Below are positions 11,895 to 23,895 of a stretch of DNA of 64,000 nt, piece by piece. The stretch is from assembly GCA_025529335.1 (NCBI GenBank), contig JAMYHX010000002.1, positions 248,001 to 312,000 on the forward strand, written 5' to 3'. The position numbers and the translations under genes are program-made. Every line of letters starts with the position of its first letter. Within the stretch, counting starts at the first letter, position 1. Source of the stretch: Rhizopus sp. PT2906 (taxonomy: Eukaryota; Mucoromycota; Mucoromycetes; Mucorales; Rhizopodaceae). The notes beneath the pieces were generated by a model that worked only from the letters and a program-made list of their open reading frames with translations, ran no database searches and was not told where the DNA came from.

Positions 11895-14395
11895 TTAATC
11901 TTGTTCTTCATTATATGAGGTGCTTAGAGCATCGTAAAATGTATCTTCATCATTATTACTTTCCTCGGGTGATAAAAATAGTGTGGTATCGATAATCTCC
12001 AAGGGCTTCATTTTGTTTGTGGTAATGATCGTATCAGGATCAATAACTGTGATAGCAGTAGTTGTTTGACCGTTTTGTGTAATCGCTTTGGCTGTGTCTT
12101 CCATAGATCGTTCATGATATTTCTCAAATAGAACAGCGGGAGGTGTACATGTCCCTAAAGCACGGCGCATTTGTTTTGTGAGCATGCTCAAGCCGATTTG
12201 ATAAGAAGCGTTCATCCAGCCAAATCCTTCTCGTGGCACATACTTGAAATCCACACCAACATTACCATATTCTACTTGAACCTTGTGTGTTAAGCTTACA
12301 ACATCGTACTTTTCGGGCACAACTCCGTTAAAGTCAACAAAAGATTTTGTAATTCTATATAACGATGAGTTTAACGTGATTAAGAAATCTATATTCCTTA
12401 CATGTATAGCCAGCGATAAGCTAATCTAAGAGCAATAGGCTGCATGTTATAATTTTCAAAAGCACGCCATGCAAGGATTTGGTGTGGAGCCCAACCAAAG
12501 GGGAAATCCCACTGTCGATTTGGTCTATCTAAGCTGATTTCGCCTCTAGATTCTGCCGTACCTGACACGAGTCCGCCTGTAACCTCAAATTTAGGTAATG
12601 CCATACGCACCATCTTTTCCGCTTGTTCTTGACTTGCACATTTTGCCCACATGGCCCAAAAAGTCGTAACACTTTCATAGTTACTCTGCTCTTCCGCGAT
12701 TGTATCATAATCGAAATACATACCAGCCTCTTCGTTCCATAGGTACTTATTGATTCGTGTCTTTCTTTGTTCAGCCCGCTGTCTCCATACCTGAGGGTCC
12801 TGTGGAGAGCCCTGATAGTCAACAAGATAGCCACCGAGATCTTGTTCAATCATATCGGCTATATCAGTTTCGTACTTGTAAAGCAGAGCATTTAAATCAA
12901 TCGTAGCAAGGTTTGCACATCTACCCTCATAGCGGTAAGTTGTATCATGGCCGCTTTCACGGACAGCACGGTCATGTAAGAAGTATTCATCCAATTCAGG
13001 CTCCTGTATGACGCCCTCGTTATACTGTCTCATGTACTCGACTATGCTTAATCCAGTTTTTTTGGCATAAGGCAAAATGACATGGTCGAAATGAGATGCC
13101 TCGGTCTCAGGAGGGATGCCTTTACCATCTGGCCTAAAACGAGATAACTGAGTTTTGGGGTCCAAGCGCGGCTCAGCCATCCACACTGTATCGTATTCCT
13201 TTATGGCTGCTTGAAGCGCAGAGCGCAACCATTTCTTGTTTTCCTCAGTCTTTGGCAGCCTCATGTAGACTTGTTTTGCCATATCTGTCAAAAAGGGAGG
13301 CTGTGAACGAGATAGATAGTATGATCGGTTGGCGTTGAGAATTTTTCCATAATGCTTGATTTCGTAAGTAAAGTTATCAACCATGCCTTGTGCTAGATCA
13401 ATACGTTCGTCAACCAAGAGACCGAGTGCCTCAAAGTATGAATCCCATCCATACATTTCATTGAAGCGGCCACCAGGTACCACAAACGGAACTCCTCGGA
13501 AAACAGTATTTCCTTCTTCGTCTGTTGATGTTTTGAGTGCCAGCGCAAGAATGCCAGGTCTATCGTTGATGCTTTGAACATATTCTGGAGTAATATCTTT
13601 TGGTAATCTTTCAACTTCAAGGCCAAGATGAGGCTTGGTCTGTGCCACATGCTGATAATAATCAAATACTTGGTCTTCATCAAAGGGAACGTAAATTCGA
13701 GGATTATGATTAGCCGATCTATTCTTTGGGTCCATACATATTTTTTCTAGACCCTCGGCATCCATATGACGCGTTAGACCATCCCAAAAATTGTAACGAA
13801 TCATACGTGATAGTCTGTCTACTGGATTTTCGCTTAGTCTTGCTTCATCCAATACAATATATTTACGACCACAATCCTCTGCTAGGGCTAATTCTTGCAA
13901 TAGATTGGATAGCATATAGGTGCCTCTAATCTCAATTTTACGATATCCACCAGAATCTGCGCTACCTACAGCAAGCGACTTTGGACCTAAATCATTGACA
14001 GTAATTTGAAAATCGCCATCTGTATCTTCCTGCTCAACCAAGATACGCTGTGTCTCTTTAACATCCAATAAAAATTTTCGAGCTTTATTTTTAGCATCTG
14101 ACACACGAGGTTAATATCTGATGGTTTTATATCCTTTTTTTTTTTTACTATTATTACCATGCGAAGCTCTTCTCTTTCTTTGTGCATTAGTTTCACTAAA
14201 TTTTGACACTGACTGATGACCCTATTTTTTATACATATTGTGACACTTTGTTTAAACAAGATAAAAATTTTTTGTTACCGAAAATGTACGGAGCCTGTTG
14301 ATAGCATTGCCAGCGTTATTTCCTGTGGTATAATACGTCTTTGCAGGTGCATGAATATCTATTAAATCCAAGTTTACACTATCCAACTGTTGCAT
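11895..14395 (-). CDS. NTH1: Neutral (cytosolic) trehalase
   Basis: Hydrolyses trehalose to two glucose in the cytosol, ending the stress or dormancy store. Exons on the minus strand are 14395-14279, 14212-14158, 14097-12402 and 12354-11895, giving 775 aa. The N-terminal regulatory part carries a PKA consensus KRRASHD (Ser about 56), assembled across exon 2 and exon 3. A calcium-binding loop [12 protein letters not shown] lies at about 82-93, as in yeast Nth1. The catalytic domain (GH37) has signature 1 [15 protein letters not shown] near 265 and signature 2 [10 protein letters not shown] near 585, with [13 protein letters not shown] after the last intron. The C-terminal tail is acidic ([15 protein letters not shown]). 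Regulation by phosphorylation plus 14-3-3 and calcium is inferred from these motifs. Confidence 0.97.
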
Positions 14396-15754
14396 GGTAT
14401 AATAGAAAGATAATATAAAGAAGAAAGAGAAAGAAAAAGGAGAGAAAAGAGTAGATGAAATGGAGAATGGAAATAAAGAATGGGATATTTATTTATTTTC
14501 GTTTAATGTGTAACCTGTATACTGATTGGTTCATGAAGATGTCGATTATCCATATAAAGAACAATAAAAAAAGAGTACTTTAAGGAGAACTGTCAAAACT
14601 ACACAAAGAAAGAAAGAAAAAAAAAACTTAGGAGATCAATGATTTACTGCAACAGTAGTCATGGCAACAGTCATTGTCGTCATCCCAGTTGCAATAATAA
14701 CCACGTAATGGTAACAAGAGTACCGGTAGTAAAGATCACTACAGCTTCATATCTCGTATATATATATATATATAAAAAATTTATTTATATCATTTGACGT
14801 GCATAAATTCTTTCATAAAAGGCAATAACATGTGCCACAAGTTTCGGCTTTCCCCTTTTTTTCACCTTGCAAAATGACAAGTTGGGTAAAAATAGCCATA
14901 CAGTTTGTCCCCAATAAATTGAACTGTTTTCTATAAATCATATCTCATTTTATTTGTGGAAACCATATTCCCAATCCCAATTTATGTGGCCCTTCTCTAT
15001 AATCGTGATACCCCAATGTTTTGTAATATCACGTCCTTTTTTGCTTTTCTTTGTGTTTCATGATATCCATGAACCATATGTTGAAGACAGACATTCAACG
15101 GACTTTGTACTGAAGAAGATTTGAATTGGGAATAATTTAAAGATGGAACAAGGAATTCTAAGAACAGTAGCGTATGCGACTTTCCTTTGCTAGTGATTGT
15201 GATGCCACAGGTGACAAAGACACGTCTAAAAAACCTTGGTAAACAGCGGTCCTTTTGGTGAAGAGCATTAAACACTTTTGGACTATTTATTAGTAACCGT
15301 CCTACGGGTCGTATTAATCAAACTGTTGATAAGCTCAAAGGGTAAATTCGAATGACTAACCATTAACAAGAACTCAGTGCATCAATTGATGACAACAGAA
15401 TCCAGTTATTCACTCAAGCGATACCGCTTTCTGCGCTGGTACACGAAATAGCTCATCAACAATCAAAACATACAAATGTTGTCAAACCTTTGTTGAATGT
15501 TTCATGTGACTCATATGCCAATTGGTGATAGAGAATGGGATGGTTGTTGTAGTCATACTTTGCAATAAACTATACATAAAACATTAGTTGTCAATTATTC
15601 TTCAACAGCAGCCACTACGCTAGGCATTACAGTTTATTTAGAATATGTACATACTGAGTATGACAAGAGGGCAAACTAAGAGCACTATGCTCAGTGTTAA
15701 AGCACTTGTGAAAGATATTCAAGAAGACATATGTTTATTCAAATATGTATTTGT
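14396..15754. other. Gene-poor region, 1.36 kb
   Basis: The right-hand part of the minus-strand trehalase promoter starts here and is CT/AG-rich. From about 14650 to 15750 I see no gene. A 21-nt TA run sits at 14757-14777. An open frame at 14997-15275 (-) of 92 codons has no recognisable domain. The base composition of 15000-15550 is less AT-rich than ordinary spacer and reads like decayed coding sequence or an old mobile-element remnant, but no terminal repeat, transposase motif or target-site duplication was found. Confidence 0.5.
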
Positions 15755-16917
15755 TTATGTATTTAAACGAGCACGACAGTAGTCACCTATACAAAGAGTT
15801 AGTGATCAAAATTATGTATTAACAAGATTTGATTTTACCGAGTGCAACCATGACTAATGTTTGCCAAATACCGAGTCCGATACGGGGAACAACGCCTCTG
15901 TAAAATCCACTCAATCCATTCTTTTCATAAATGTACTTTGAAATATTGACAAGGTTTGGTTTTTCGGGACGTCCTTCGCCTTTCAATTGACTTTGCATTT
16001 CTACTCGAATAACCTCTAGAGGTTGATTCCAGCAAGACAGTGCACCTGCTACTACAGATGCCAGTGCTTTGTCAGTTCCTTCTGCTACACCCTTTTCGCC
16101 ATGTCTTAGTTTAACGATGGCTTCTTCAGCGAAACGCGCAATACCAAATCTGGATGCCCAGTTGGTACATTGTCTAAGGGCTACCGCATTCACGCCCTTA
16201 TTCATTCCTCTGATACCTTCCTTCTTGAATATTTTACCAGCAATTGCAAAAGTAGACTCTGTGCCAGCTGCAAGCCATGATCATGTGAGAAAAAAAGAAG
16301 CACTTTTGCTTTTATTTGAAACCTACCAGATTTTTGTCTTGTCACTTCGACTGTCTTCATAAAGGTACAAAAGCCCATGGTGCTGTATGCTTGAGCAATA
16401 CCTCCGCCCATGCCACCGATGATACCGGCCTATCGAAAGCAATTGTGAAACCATGTCCCTTTATATTCCACACACACACACACACACATATTGCGCCTGG
16501 ATTAAAAATAAAGCTTACCAGAAATGGAGAAGCGCCAGCTACAAGAGATCGATATTCCAATTCAGATGCAGTAAACAAGAGAACAGCACCTTTTGTACTG
16601 GCCTCGATCCAAGCCCAAGGTATGAGCCCTTGGTAAAAGCCGAGGATACCACCACGGCTATAGATAGCTTGCAAACCTTTTAACATGGGCTGTCCACGAT
16701 TGGCTGCCATTTGTGTCTTCATTACTTCAAAAGGCTGCCCCAAAGTAGAAGTTTCAAACATGTTCAGAGCTATATTGAACAGGTTATTTTTAGGGAAAGT
16801 GTATAATATAAACTAGTTACCTGCACCCAGCAAAAGGTTCTTGTAAGAGAGAGGCTTCTTTTCAGGAATTTTGGTGATTGAAACCACAGGTGTAGGCTGA
16901 AGGGCGATGGCAGACAT
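15755..16917 (-). CDS. YHM2: Mitochondrial citrate/oxoglutarate carrier, Yhm2 type
   Basis: Inner-membrane carrier of the SLC25 family; yeast Yhm2 exchanges citrate for oxoglutarate and was also found bound to mitochondrial DNA. Exons on the minus strand are 16917-16821, 16769-16519, 16429-16327, 16267-15839 and 15786-15755, giving 303 aa. Diagnostic strings are [20 protein letters not shown], then [20 protein letters not shown] and [15 protein letters not shown]. Carrier-type motifs appear as QPFEVMK in repeat 1 and QPLEVIR in repeat 3. The last exon adds only DYCRARLNT after the common VMVALG end. The intron after exon 2 holds a CA repeat near 16470-16488. Family assignment is strong, because the opening block is unique to this subfamily. 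Confidence 0.95.
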
Positions 16918-17778
16918 TTTTTTATGTATAAAAACGAAAGAAATACGTGTATTTGTTTTCGTGTGGGAGCCGATCGTATGATAAAGCCTAATGAATAGTG
17001 ATACAAAGAGGGGGCCCGCAGATAAATAAGAAATATCACATGGAAATGATAATGAATTCAAGCACAGTGTCTACTTCGGCTTCATTTGAGTTTCCAAAGA
17101 AATTAAAGACACACTCTTTTGAAAAAAGACACTTCCGATTTATAACCGTAGTCTATTATCTGAACAATGTTTCTTCTTAGTGGATCCTAAAACAAGATAT
17201 GTACTTGTTTGTACAACTTGTAAGACATTCATATCTCTTATCATTAATATCAAGGCATCAGACATAATAAAGACTGTTTGCCAATATCGCTCATTACGGT
17301 ACAGCAAAATATTATGCATCAGTTCAGTATGCGCTTTTTACAAAGCTCATTTACTTAAGCATTCCCCCACGCCTCATTGGCTATTTTTAACCATCATCTT
17401 TTGCTTCCTTACTGGATTGTCTTTAGTACAACTTTGCTTCATATCAGTTTCTGAAGAAAAAGAGAACAGAGGAACATTTTGAAAGTATAAATCATGTGTG
17501 AAATAGTAAATACAAACGCACAACATAACAAAAGCAACCTTTCATCAGCCCCAGCATAACACATAATCTTTGACTTAGTTAAAGTAAAGCTCATCCATTA
17601 GAAGAAATATCCACTCAAGTCTTGATAGACATTTTTTATATGTAAAAGGTATACACACAGTTGATTTATATTTTATTACTATTATTATTATTATTACTAC
17701 TTTTTGCTGCCATGATGGCTGTTCTACTATTGTTGGTATTATTGGTATTTACATAATGTTGGTCTGTATTTTTTCTTG
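16918..17778. other. Intergenic region between two minus-strand genes
   Basis: This 861-bp stretch is the 5' flank of the Yhm2 gene and the 3' flank of the thiouridylase gene. A C/T-rich patch and a GGGGGCCCGC sequence lie about 90-100 bp upstream of the Yhm2 start. An open frame at 17180-17482 (+, 100 codons) encodes a Cys/Leu/Ile-rich string without family resemblance and is probably spurious. TTATTA repeats sit near 17671-17700. Confidence 0.5.
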
Positions 17779-18888
17779 TTAATACACTTGTTCAATCACT
17801 CCTCCTCCAAGACACCAATCCTTATCCCAGATAACGACCTGCTGTCCGGCAGCGATGGCACGAATAGGTTCCTTAAATTGCACATGGTACTGGCCATCTC
17901 GGAAGAACAAAGTGGCCCTTTGAGGAAGCTGTCTGTATCTTATCTGTGCATCGATTTCTATTTGACCATTATCTTGAAAAGAAGCTGGTGGTTGATGATG
18001 AATCCATACCCACTGGCGAGCACTACAACCCTTGTGAAATAGGGCTGGGTGGTCGGTGCCTGGTACGACCACCAGTTTGTTTTCACTCATTATTTTCTTT
18101 GCTACAAACCACTTGTGAGAGCCATGACAGATACGAGATGCCTGTCCTATCGTGTAAGCATATAACCCTTGATGTTCACCAATCACTCGATCGTTTAAAT
18201 CAACTACGGGTCCAGGGGATTGTTCGATATACTGTTCCAGGAACTGCGCAAACCGTTTACGTTGACCGACGAAACAAATACCCATACTTTCCTTCTTTTT
18301 GGCAATAAAGTCAAGTCCGAGCGAGGAAGCCAGCTGTTTGACGTGTTGTTTTGACTTGATGTCACCTAATGGAAACAATGTACGACGTAGAGCTTCTTCC
18401 TGCACTGTTGACAGGTAATACGACTGATCTTTGTTACGTTCTAATCCTCGTAGTAATTTACCGTCTCGGGTGGATCGACAGTAGTGACCCGTTGCAAACC
18501 ATACATCCTTTGGTATCTTGTCTAATAAGGCCCCAAACTTGATGAAACTGTTACAGGCAATGTCAGGATTGGGTGTCAGTCCGTGCGCATAGTCATCTAA
18601 TGTCTTCTCAAAGACGTCATTCCAATACTCTTTTACAAAATCGACATGCTGACAGTCTATTTTTAATATTTCGCATACTCTTTGCACGTCTTCCCAGTCT
18701 TCTCTACTTGTACAGACACCTCTTTCGTCTGAGGTATCCCAATTACGCATGTAGATCCCTTGAACATCGTAGCCCTGTTGTTTAAGTAATGCTGCAGCTA
18801 CGCTTGAGTCTACCCCACCGGACATGGCCAAGACCACTCGGTTATTGTTCAAGGTTGAATAATTCTTTTGTAATAAACGAGTCAACAT
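17779..18888 (-). CDS. SLM3: Mitochondrial tRNA-specific 2-thiouridylase (MnmA/MTU1)
   Basis: Transfers sulfur to U34 of mitochondrial Lys, Glu and Gln tRNAs using ATP. A single exon gives 369 aa, the usual MnmA size. The N-terminal ATP-pyrophosphatase domain has the PP-loop SGGVDSS at residues 23-29. YMRNWDTSDERGVCTSREDW and GLTPNPDIACNSFIKFG follow, the latter with the first catalytic Cys. KESMGICFVGQRKRF carries the second Cys. The C-terminal beta barrel ends GQQVVIWDKDWCLGGGVI. The short N-terminus MLTRLLQKNYST, rich in Leu, Lys and Thr, fits a mitochondrial targeting peptide. I start at ATG 18888; in-frame upstream ATGs lie in a poly-A/T leader whose translation is an unlikely run of Phe and Leu. 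Divergent to the HAL5-like kinase. Confidence 0.96.
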   Translation of the reverse strand: MLTRLLQKNYSTLNNNRVVLAMSGGVDSSVAAALLKQQGYDVQGIYMRNWDTSDERGVCTSREDWEDVQRVCEILKIDCQHVDFVKEYWNDVFEKTLDDYAHGLTPNPDIACNSFIKFGALLDKIPKDVWFATGHYCRSTRDGKLLRGLERNKDQSYYLSTVQEEALRRTLFPLGDIKSKQHVKQLASSLGLDFIAKKKESMGICFVGQRKRFAQFLEQYIEQSPGPVVDLNDRVIGEHQGLYAYTIGQASRICHGSHKWFVAKKIMSENKLVVVPGTDHPALFHKGCSARQWVWIHHQPPASFQDNGQIEIDAQIRYRQLPQRATLFFRDGQYHVQFKEPIRAIAAGQQVVIWDKDWCLGGGVIEQVY

Positions 18889-19192
18889 GAATAAACAAAG
18901 AAGCAAAAAAAAAAAAAAAAACAAAAAAAAAAGTAGAGGAATCCCAAATAAAGCAATAACCGAGACTAATAATAATTCAAACATTAAAAAGGAGCTTCTG
19001 GAAAGACAGTTTGAGAAGAGGGGAAAAGAAAGTTTTAATATGTCCATCTTTATCCTCTCATTTGTGTAAGAGAAACATTTTTTATTTATATGCAACATCA
19101 CCAGACAAGTAAAATGTCTATGAGGCTATAAAACCCTCATGATTTTTTTTATTTTTTCATATTTCTCTCTCTCTCTCTTTCTTTTATATACA
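18889..19192. promoter_or_regulatory. Divergent promoter, thiouridylase and HAL5-like kinase
   Basis: A 304-bp gap between divergent starts. It holds two long A runs (about 18905-18932) on the thiouridylase side and a run of TC dinucleotides (about 19165-19178) just before the kinase start. Such CT-rich leaders are common in fungal promoters. Confidence 0.55.
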
Positions 19193-20778
19193 ATGTTGCC
19201 TTTCACTCCCGAGAGATCACTTCCTCCTAGTCCATCTCTATCACCAGCAACAGTAACACCTGCAAATGCAACAACTCATCACTTACACTCTAATGATAAT
19301 AATCCAATGGCAGTTGATATTATTGAATTAACAAAATTATTAAATCAGGTCAAGAAGAACCGTCGTGAATCTTTTCCTTTTTTACCCTCTCCGCCTTCAA
19401 GTAGATCATCGTCCACTTCTTTACGACAAGAGAATGATGACAATAGTAATCAATTACCCTCACAGTTTATATTCAAGAAGCCATACTATAACCAATATTA
19501 CCATCAAACCCATTTTCATCACTCAATATGTAACACTAAAGATCTGGCATGGATAGATGTCATTAAAATGTTTATTGCTGAAGAGGAACAGTACAAGGAC
19601 AACCTGTTTGCGAATCAATTTAAACAAAATATTCAAGGCAGATATGGCAAATGGGGTAAGTCTTATTATTGACGTGCTTTTTTTCTATGTGTGTGCATAT
19701 GTATATCTTGAGGCATTTTTGCGTTTAAGGAGTTTCTATTGTTGCATTTGAACTATGAGCTATTTATACTAAATATCTCTCATTCATAGATCGATTTATC
19801 GGGAAAGGAGCTGGTGGCACTGTAAGGCTGATCCAAAGAAATAAGACATTTTATGCAGTAAAGCAATTTCGTAAGAAATATGCACATGAAACTGAGAAAG
19901 AGTACATCAAGAAGTTAACAGCAGAGTTTTGTATTGGGTCAACCTTACATCATCCAAATATCATCCAGACCTTGGATATGATTCAACAAAACGATCAATT
20001 CTATGAGATAATGGAGTATGCCCCTAATGATTTGTTCAATATCGTTATGAGCGGAATGATGTCTACTTTGGAAATTGCCTGTTGCTGGAAACAGTTACTG
20101 AATGGTCTTTTCTATTTACACTCGATGGGAATAGCTCATAGGGATATTAAGCTCGATAACCTCGTATTGGATCATATGGGAATACTCAAAATCATTGACT
20201 TTGGATGCTCTACTGTATTTAAATACCCTTTTGAGAAAACGATGACTTTGACTAAAGGTAAAGACGAATATTTGACTATTGTCTTTCTAACTTTATATAT
20301 ATATATATATCTAGGTGTATTTGGCTCCGATCCTTACATTGCTCCTGAACAATATACACACACCGCTTACGACCCCAGACTGTCTGATATTTGGTCATGC
20401 GGTATCATTTTTGTTTGCATGACAATACGTCGCTTCCCTTGGCGCCTGCCTCGTCTATCAGATCCTGCATTCAAATCATTCGCAACTAACCATAACCAAC
20501 AGAAATTTAGACTTCTCAATTTATTACCAAAAGAATCTCGTTCTGTTATGACAAGTATATTGGAAGTAGATCCATCCCGTCGATACTCATTAGACACTAT
20601 CCTGAATGACAAATGGGTGAAGCAAATCGATATCTGTACTACTGACCAGCCTGGTGCTTGCCATGTTCATCATGTTTCCGTTGTCAACCATGTTTATCAG
20701 CGAGGTAACCTTGTCGCGATTACTCCTGAGCCTCCTGGATTACTCGCAGAAAAGCAAAAACGCTCTTCAAAAAAATAG
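19193..20778 (+). CDS. Ser/Thr protein kinase, HAL5/NPR1-like
   Basis: Fungus-type kinase of the Hal4/Hal5/Npr1 group (S. pombe Oca2/Ppk8), which tune plasma-membrane potassium and nutrient transporters. Exons 19193-19655, 19790-20257 and 20315-20778 give 464 aa. Residues 1-150 are low complexity, rich in Ser, Pro and His. The kinase domain (about 155-430) has the glycine loop GKGAGGTV, the ATP lysine in FYAVKQF, the catalytic loop [11 protein letters not shown] in IIDFGCS and [15 protein letters not shown] and [20 protein letters not shown] are typical of this group. The stop is 216 bp from the start of the CSC1 channel on the same strand. Subgroup assignment rests on these motifs and is moderately sure. 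Confidence 0.88.
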
Positions 20779-20994
20779 TTCCCTTGTATTATATTTTCAC
20801 TTTTTTTTAAAATAAAATAATAAGTATCATTTATATTTGTATATAAAAGAGAAAAGGTTCATTTTGGTTATTTGGTTATTTTTTCAACGCATCGTCGTCT
20901 TGAACATCCTTTTTCCCCCCTAAAGTAACCAAAAATCCAGCGACTTTCCCCCTTTTTTCTCTCTTCTTTTCTCTTTTTATATATACTTGGCATT

Positions 20995-23685
20995 ATGGCA
21001 ACTATCGAAACAGCTTATTATGTACCAACATTCTTGGGTTTATCAACCACATTTGGAATATCCTGCGCTATTTCAGCATCATGCATCATAGCCTTTGAAG
21101 TCTATAAGAGATTTGAATCTATGCAATGTCTATTCGCTCCTAAATCCCATTTATTCAAGTAAATACAAGATATGATTCAACACCATATTAGACTAATAAA
21201 GGATATAATAGGAACTCTATTCCAGCACTTCCCAACTACCTGTTTTCCTGGGCAACTTGTACTTTTTCAATATCAGAACAAGACCTGCTTCAAAGGGTTG
21301 GATTGGATGCAATCATGCATATACGGTTTCTACGTATGGCAGTTCACTTTCTGGTGTTCCAATCGCTCATTGTCTGTCCTATCCTTTTAGGACTTCATTG
21401 GACTGGATCAGCATCTCAGCAGCAAGCTTATTCTGACCATTTCAGATCCAATTCAACATTATATTATCTATCTATTGCCAACATCAAGAGTCACGATCCT
21501 GTCGTATGGACACACGTATTCTTTACGTACTTTATTTCCCTGACTTGGCTATGGCTCTTGTTTGCAAATCATGTACACCACATTCATCTGTTACACCAAC
21601 AGCCTCGTCAATTGCTTCACAAGAGGACCGTTCTAGTCACACGAATACCTCCTCATCTACGAACAAAAGAAACGCTTGAAGATTACTTTATGAAGCAAGG
21701 ACAGGTCGAGTCTGTTGAGTTGATTCCACACAAGACGATACGATCATTAGATACTTTGTTAAAAAAGAGGCAAAAACTGATAGATGAGCTTGAGCTAACG
21801 TTAATACAAATGGCTCGTAAGCGCATCCATTCGGATGGATCAAATGACTGGGATCAATGGATTCTTCAGTTACAGGAATATCCAGAATATGCAACGATTA
21901 CAGATATCTTGTCCGAAGTGGAAGCCATGGATAAGGATATTCTTGAACAAAGGACACACATTTCTGATGATGTTACTGCTTCAGCATTTGTTACTTTCAA
22001 GTAAGTTTGTTTATGCAAAAAAGTAAGTCCTTATTTACATACTTTTAAATAGACGTAATCAATCTGCTCAGATCACTTCACAGATAGTGACAAGCTCAAA
22101 GCCGGGAATACTTCATGTCAGAATGGCACCAGAGCCAAGAGATATCCTATGGAAACACTTGTTACGAAAAGGAAGAAAGAGCCGACTTTTAGGTGGTGGC
22201 AAAAAATGGCTAGTATCTGTTGCGGTCTGGTAAGGGCTCTTTAAACCTTGTGTTTTCAATTGCTTATCTTTCTCCTTATAGGTCACTTACCATCTTTTGG
22301 CTATTCCCTATTACTTTCATACTTAGTCTTACTTCCATCAGCTCTTTAACACAACATTTCCCATTTCTCGAACAATTCATTGTTTCCTCATTTGTAGTAA
22401 GGGCATTTATCCAGAATATCTTGCCTACAATGCTAGTTACTCTTTGTATGAGTATATTACCGTCTATCTTGCTAGGTTAAGTAATTATATGACATTTTAT
22501 ATCTAATAAACACTTTTGTTCTGACACTTGTTATTTTTCATAGAGTTATCAAAACAACAAGACTTTATATCATATTCCGAGCTTGAAGACACTGTTCTTG
22601 GCCGACACTATCACTTTGCTATTTTCAATGTCTTGATTGTCTTTTTACTTGGTACAACCTTTCTAAGCACCATACTCGATGTCGTGTATGAACCCACCAT
22701 GCTTATTCAACTCCTAGCAAACGCACTTCCTCAAGGCGCGAACTTTTTCTTAAACTACATCTTGTTTAATTCATCAACGCATGCAATGGAGCTTGTTCTT
22801 TTAGGGTCACAACTTTTTGGACATCTCTTTTTTGTTTTACCCTTTGTATCAAAAACACCACGCCTTAAATTACGCTATACCACGCCATGGTCATTTCCAT
22901 ATTATTATTATTATCCTGCTCATATCCTTGTCCTTGTGATCACGCTGACATATTCTGTTATTCAACCACTTATCCTGACTTTTGCCGTACTTTACTTTGC
23001 ATTTGCATTAGTCGTCTACCGCCACCAGTATTTGTACTGCTATCTCCGCAAATATGAATCAGACGGATCACGACATTACCGAAGGATGGCAAGGTATACC
23101 TCAGACGGTCTGTTGATCTTTCAAATGACCGTCGTGGGCATTCTCTACCTCAAGGGCGTCTTGACCGCTGCTACAGCTGTACTGCCTTTGATCATCTTTA
23201 CCGCTTGGGCCAAAATAAGGCTTCATACTCTGTTCCATGACAGAACCAAGCACGTATCCTCGATCTATGACCCATCCGCATCTTTTAGCCACTCTTCTTC
23301 TTGGATAGATGATATATGGAAATTATCGTTGATCAAGTCTTGGTATCTTTCTGGTCGATATGAAGGCCAAGAGCAAGGTAATGACGCTACATCCGAGATA
23401 ACAACAGTCGCGATACAACAGCCTTGTCATAAACCTCAACAAATGCTGGATGTGATTCATGTCAAAGTTAGTTATACACGCACAGAATACGTCATGACAG
23501 ATAACCTCAATATGTATCCGGATGATTCCTGTTCAGCGTTTGAAACATATCAACATCCTGTATTTTATCAACCTTTGGATAAACATCTAATCTTACCCCG
23601 TCGTTTAAATTCATCCTTTTGGAAGTTAAACGAGTGTACATTAATACCATTGGACAGATTTCATAATAAAGTATTTAATGTTTAA
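20995..23685 (+). CDS. CSC1/OSCA-type mechano/osmosensitive cation channel
   Basis: Calcium-permeable stress-gated cation channel of the TMEM63/OSCA/CSC1 family (DUF221). Exons 20995-21158, 21212-22000, 22053-22229, 22282-22475 and 22544-23685 give 821 aa. A first membrane span lies in GISCAISASCIIAFEVYK. Then come SISEQDLLQRVGLDAIMHIR, two further spans and the cytosolic RRM-like loop (RTVLVTRIPPHLRTKETLED through ASAFVTFK), with a long helical insert. ILWKHLLRKGRK precedes the multi-span DUF221 core (about 410-680) with FYFAHILVL-like spans. The C-terminal 130 residues are hydrophilic. ATG 20995 follows a T-rich leader. Gating by membrane tension or hyperosmolarity is known of the family, not shown here. 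Confidence 0.95.
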
Positions 23686-23895
23686 TTTGTTACTTTTTAC
23701 AACAAAAACGCGTCTTGGTTTAAAGGAGGAGACGAAGATCCTGTTGTGGTTTAAATAGCGGTTACTACTTTTGGAAAGACTAAATGACTTTGTACTTTTG
23801 TGCACACATGCTAGTTTTCCAATTTTAAAAGCCCAATTTTAAGTTTCCCTTTTTTTTCACTTTTTTACTTTTTCTTCTTTTTAAAGTTATATCAA

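Noticed and set aside
14997..15275. 92-codon minus-strand frame as a gene
   Set aside because: No family resemblance and no joined exons in phase; kept only as possible decayed sequence.
17180..17482. 100-codon plus-strand open frame between Yhm2 and the thiouridylase
   Set aside because: No recognisable domain, odd composition, and it lies in a promoter/3' flank without leader or splice context.
18889..19101. Longer N-terminus for the thiouridylase, starting at 19101
   Set aside because: It would consist largely of translated poly-A/T leader (Phe/Leu runs), and the short start already gives a plausible mitochondrial signal.
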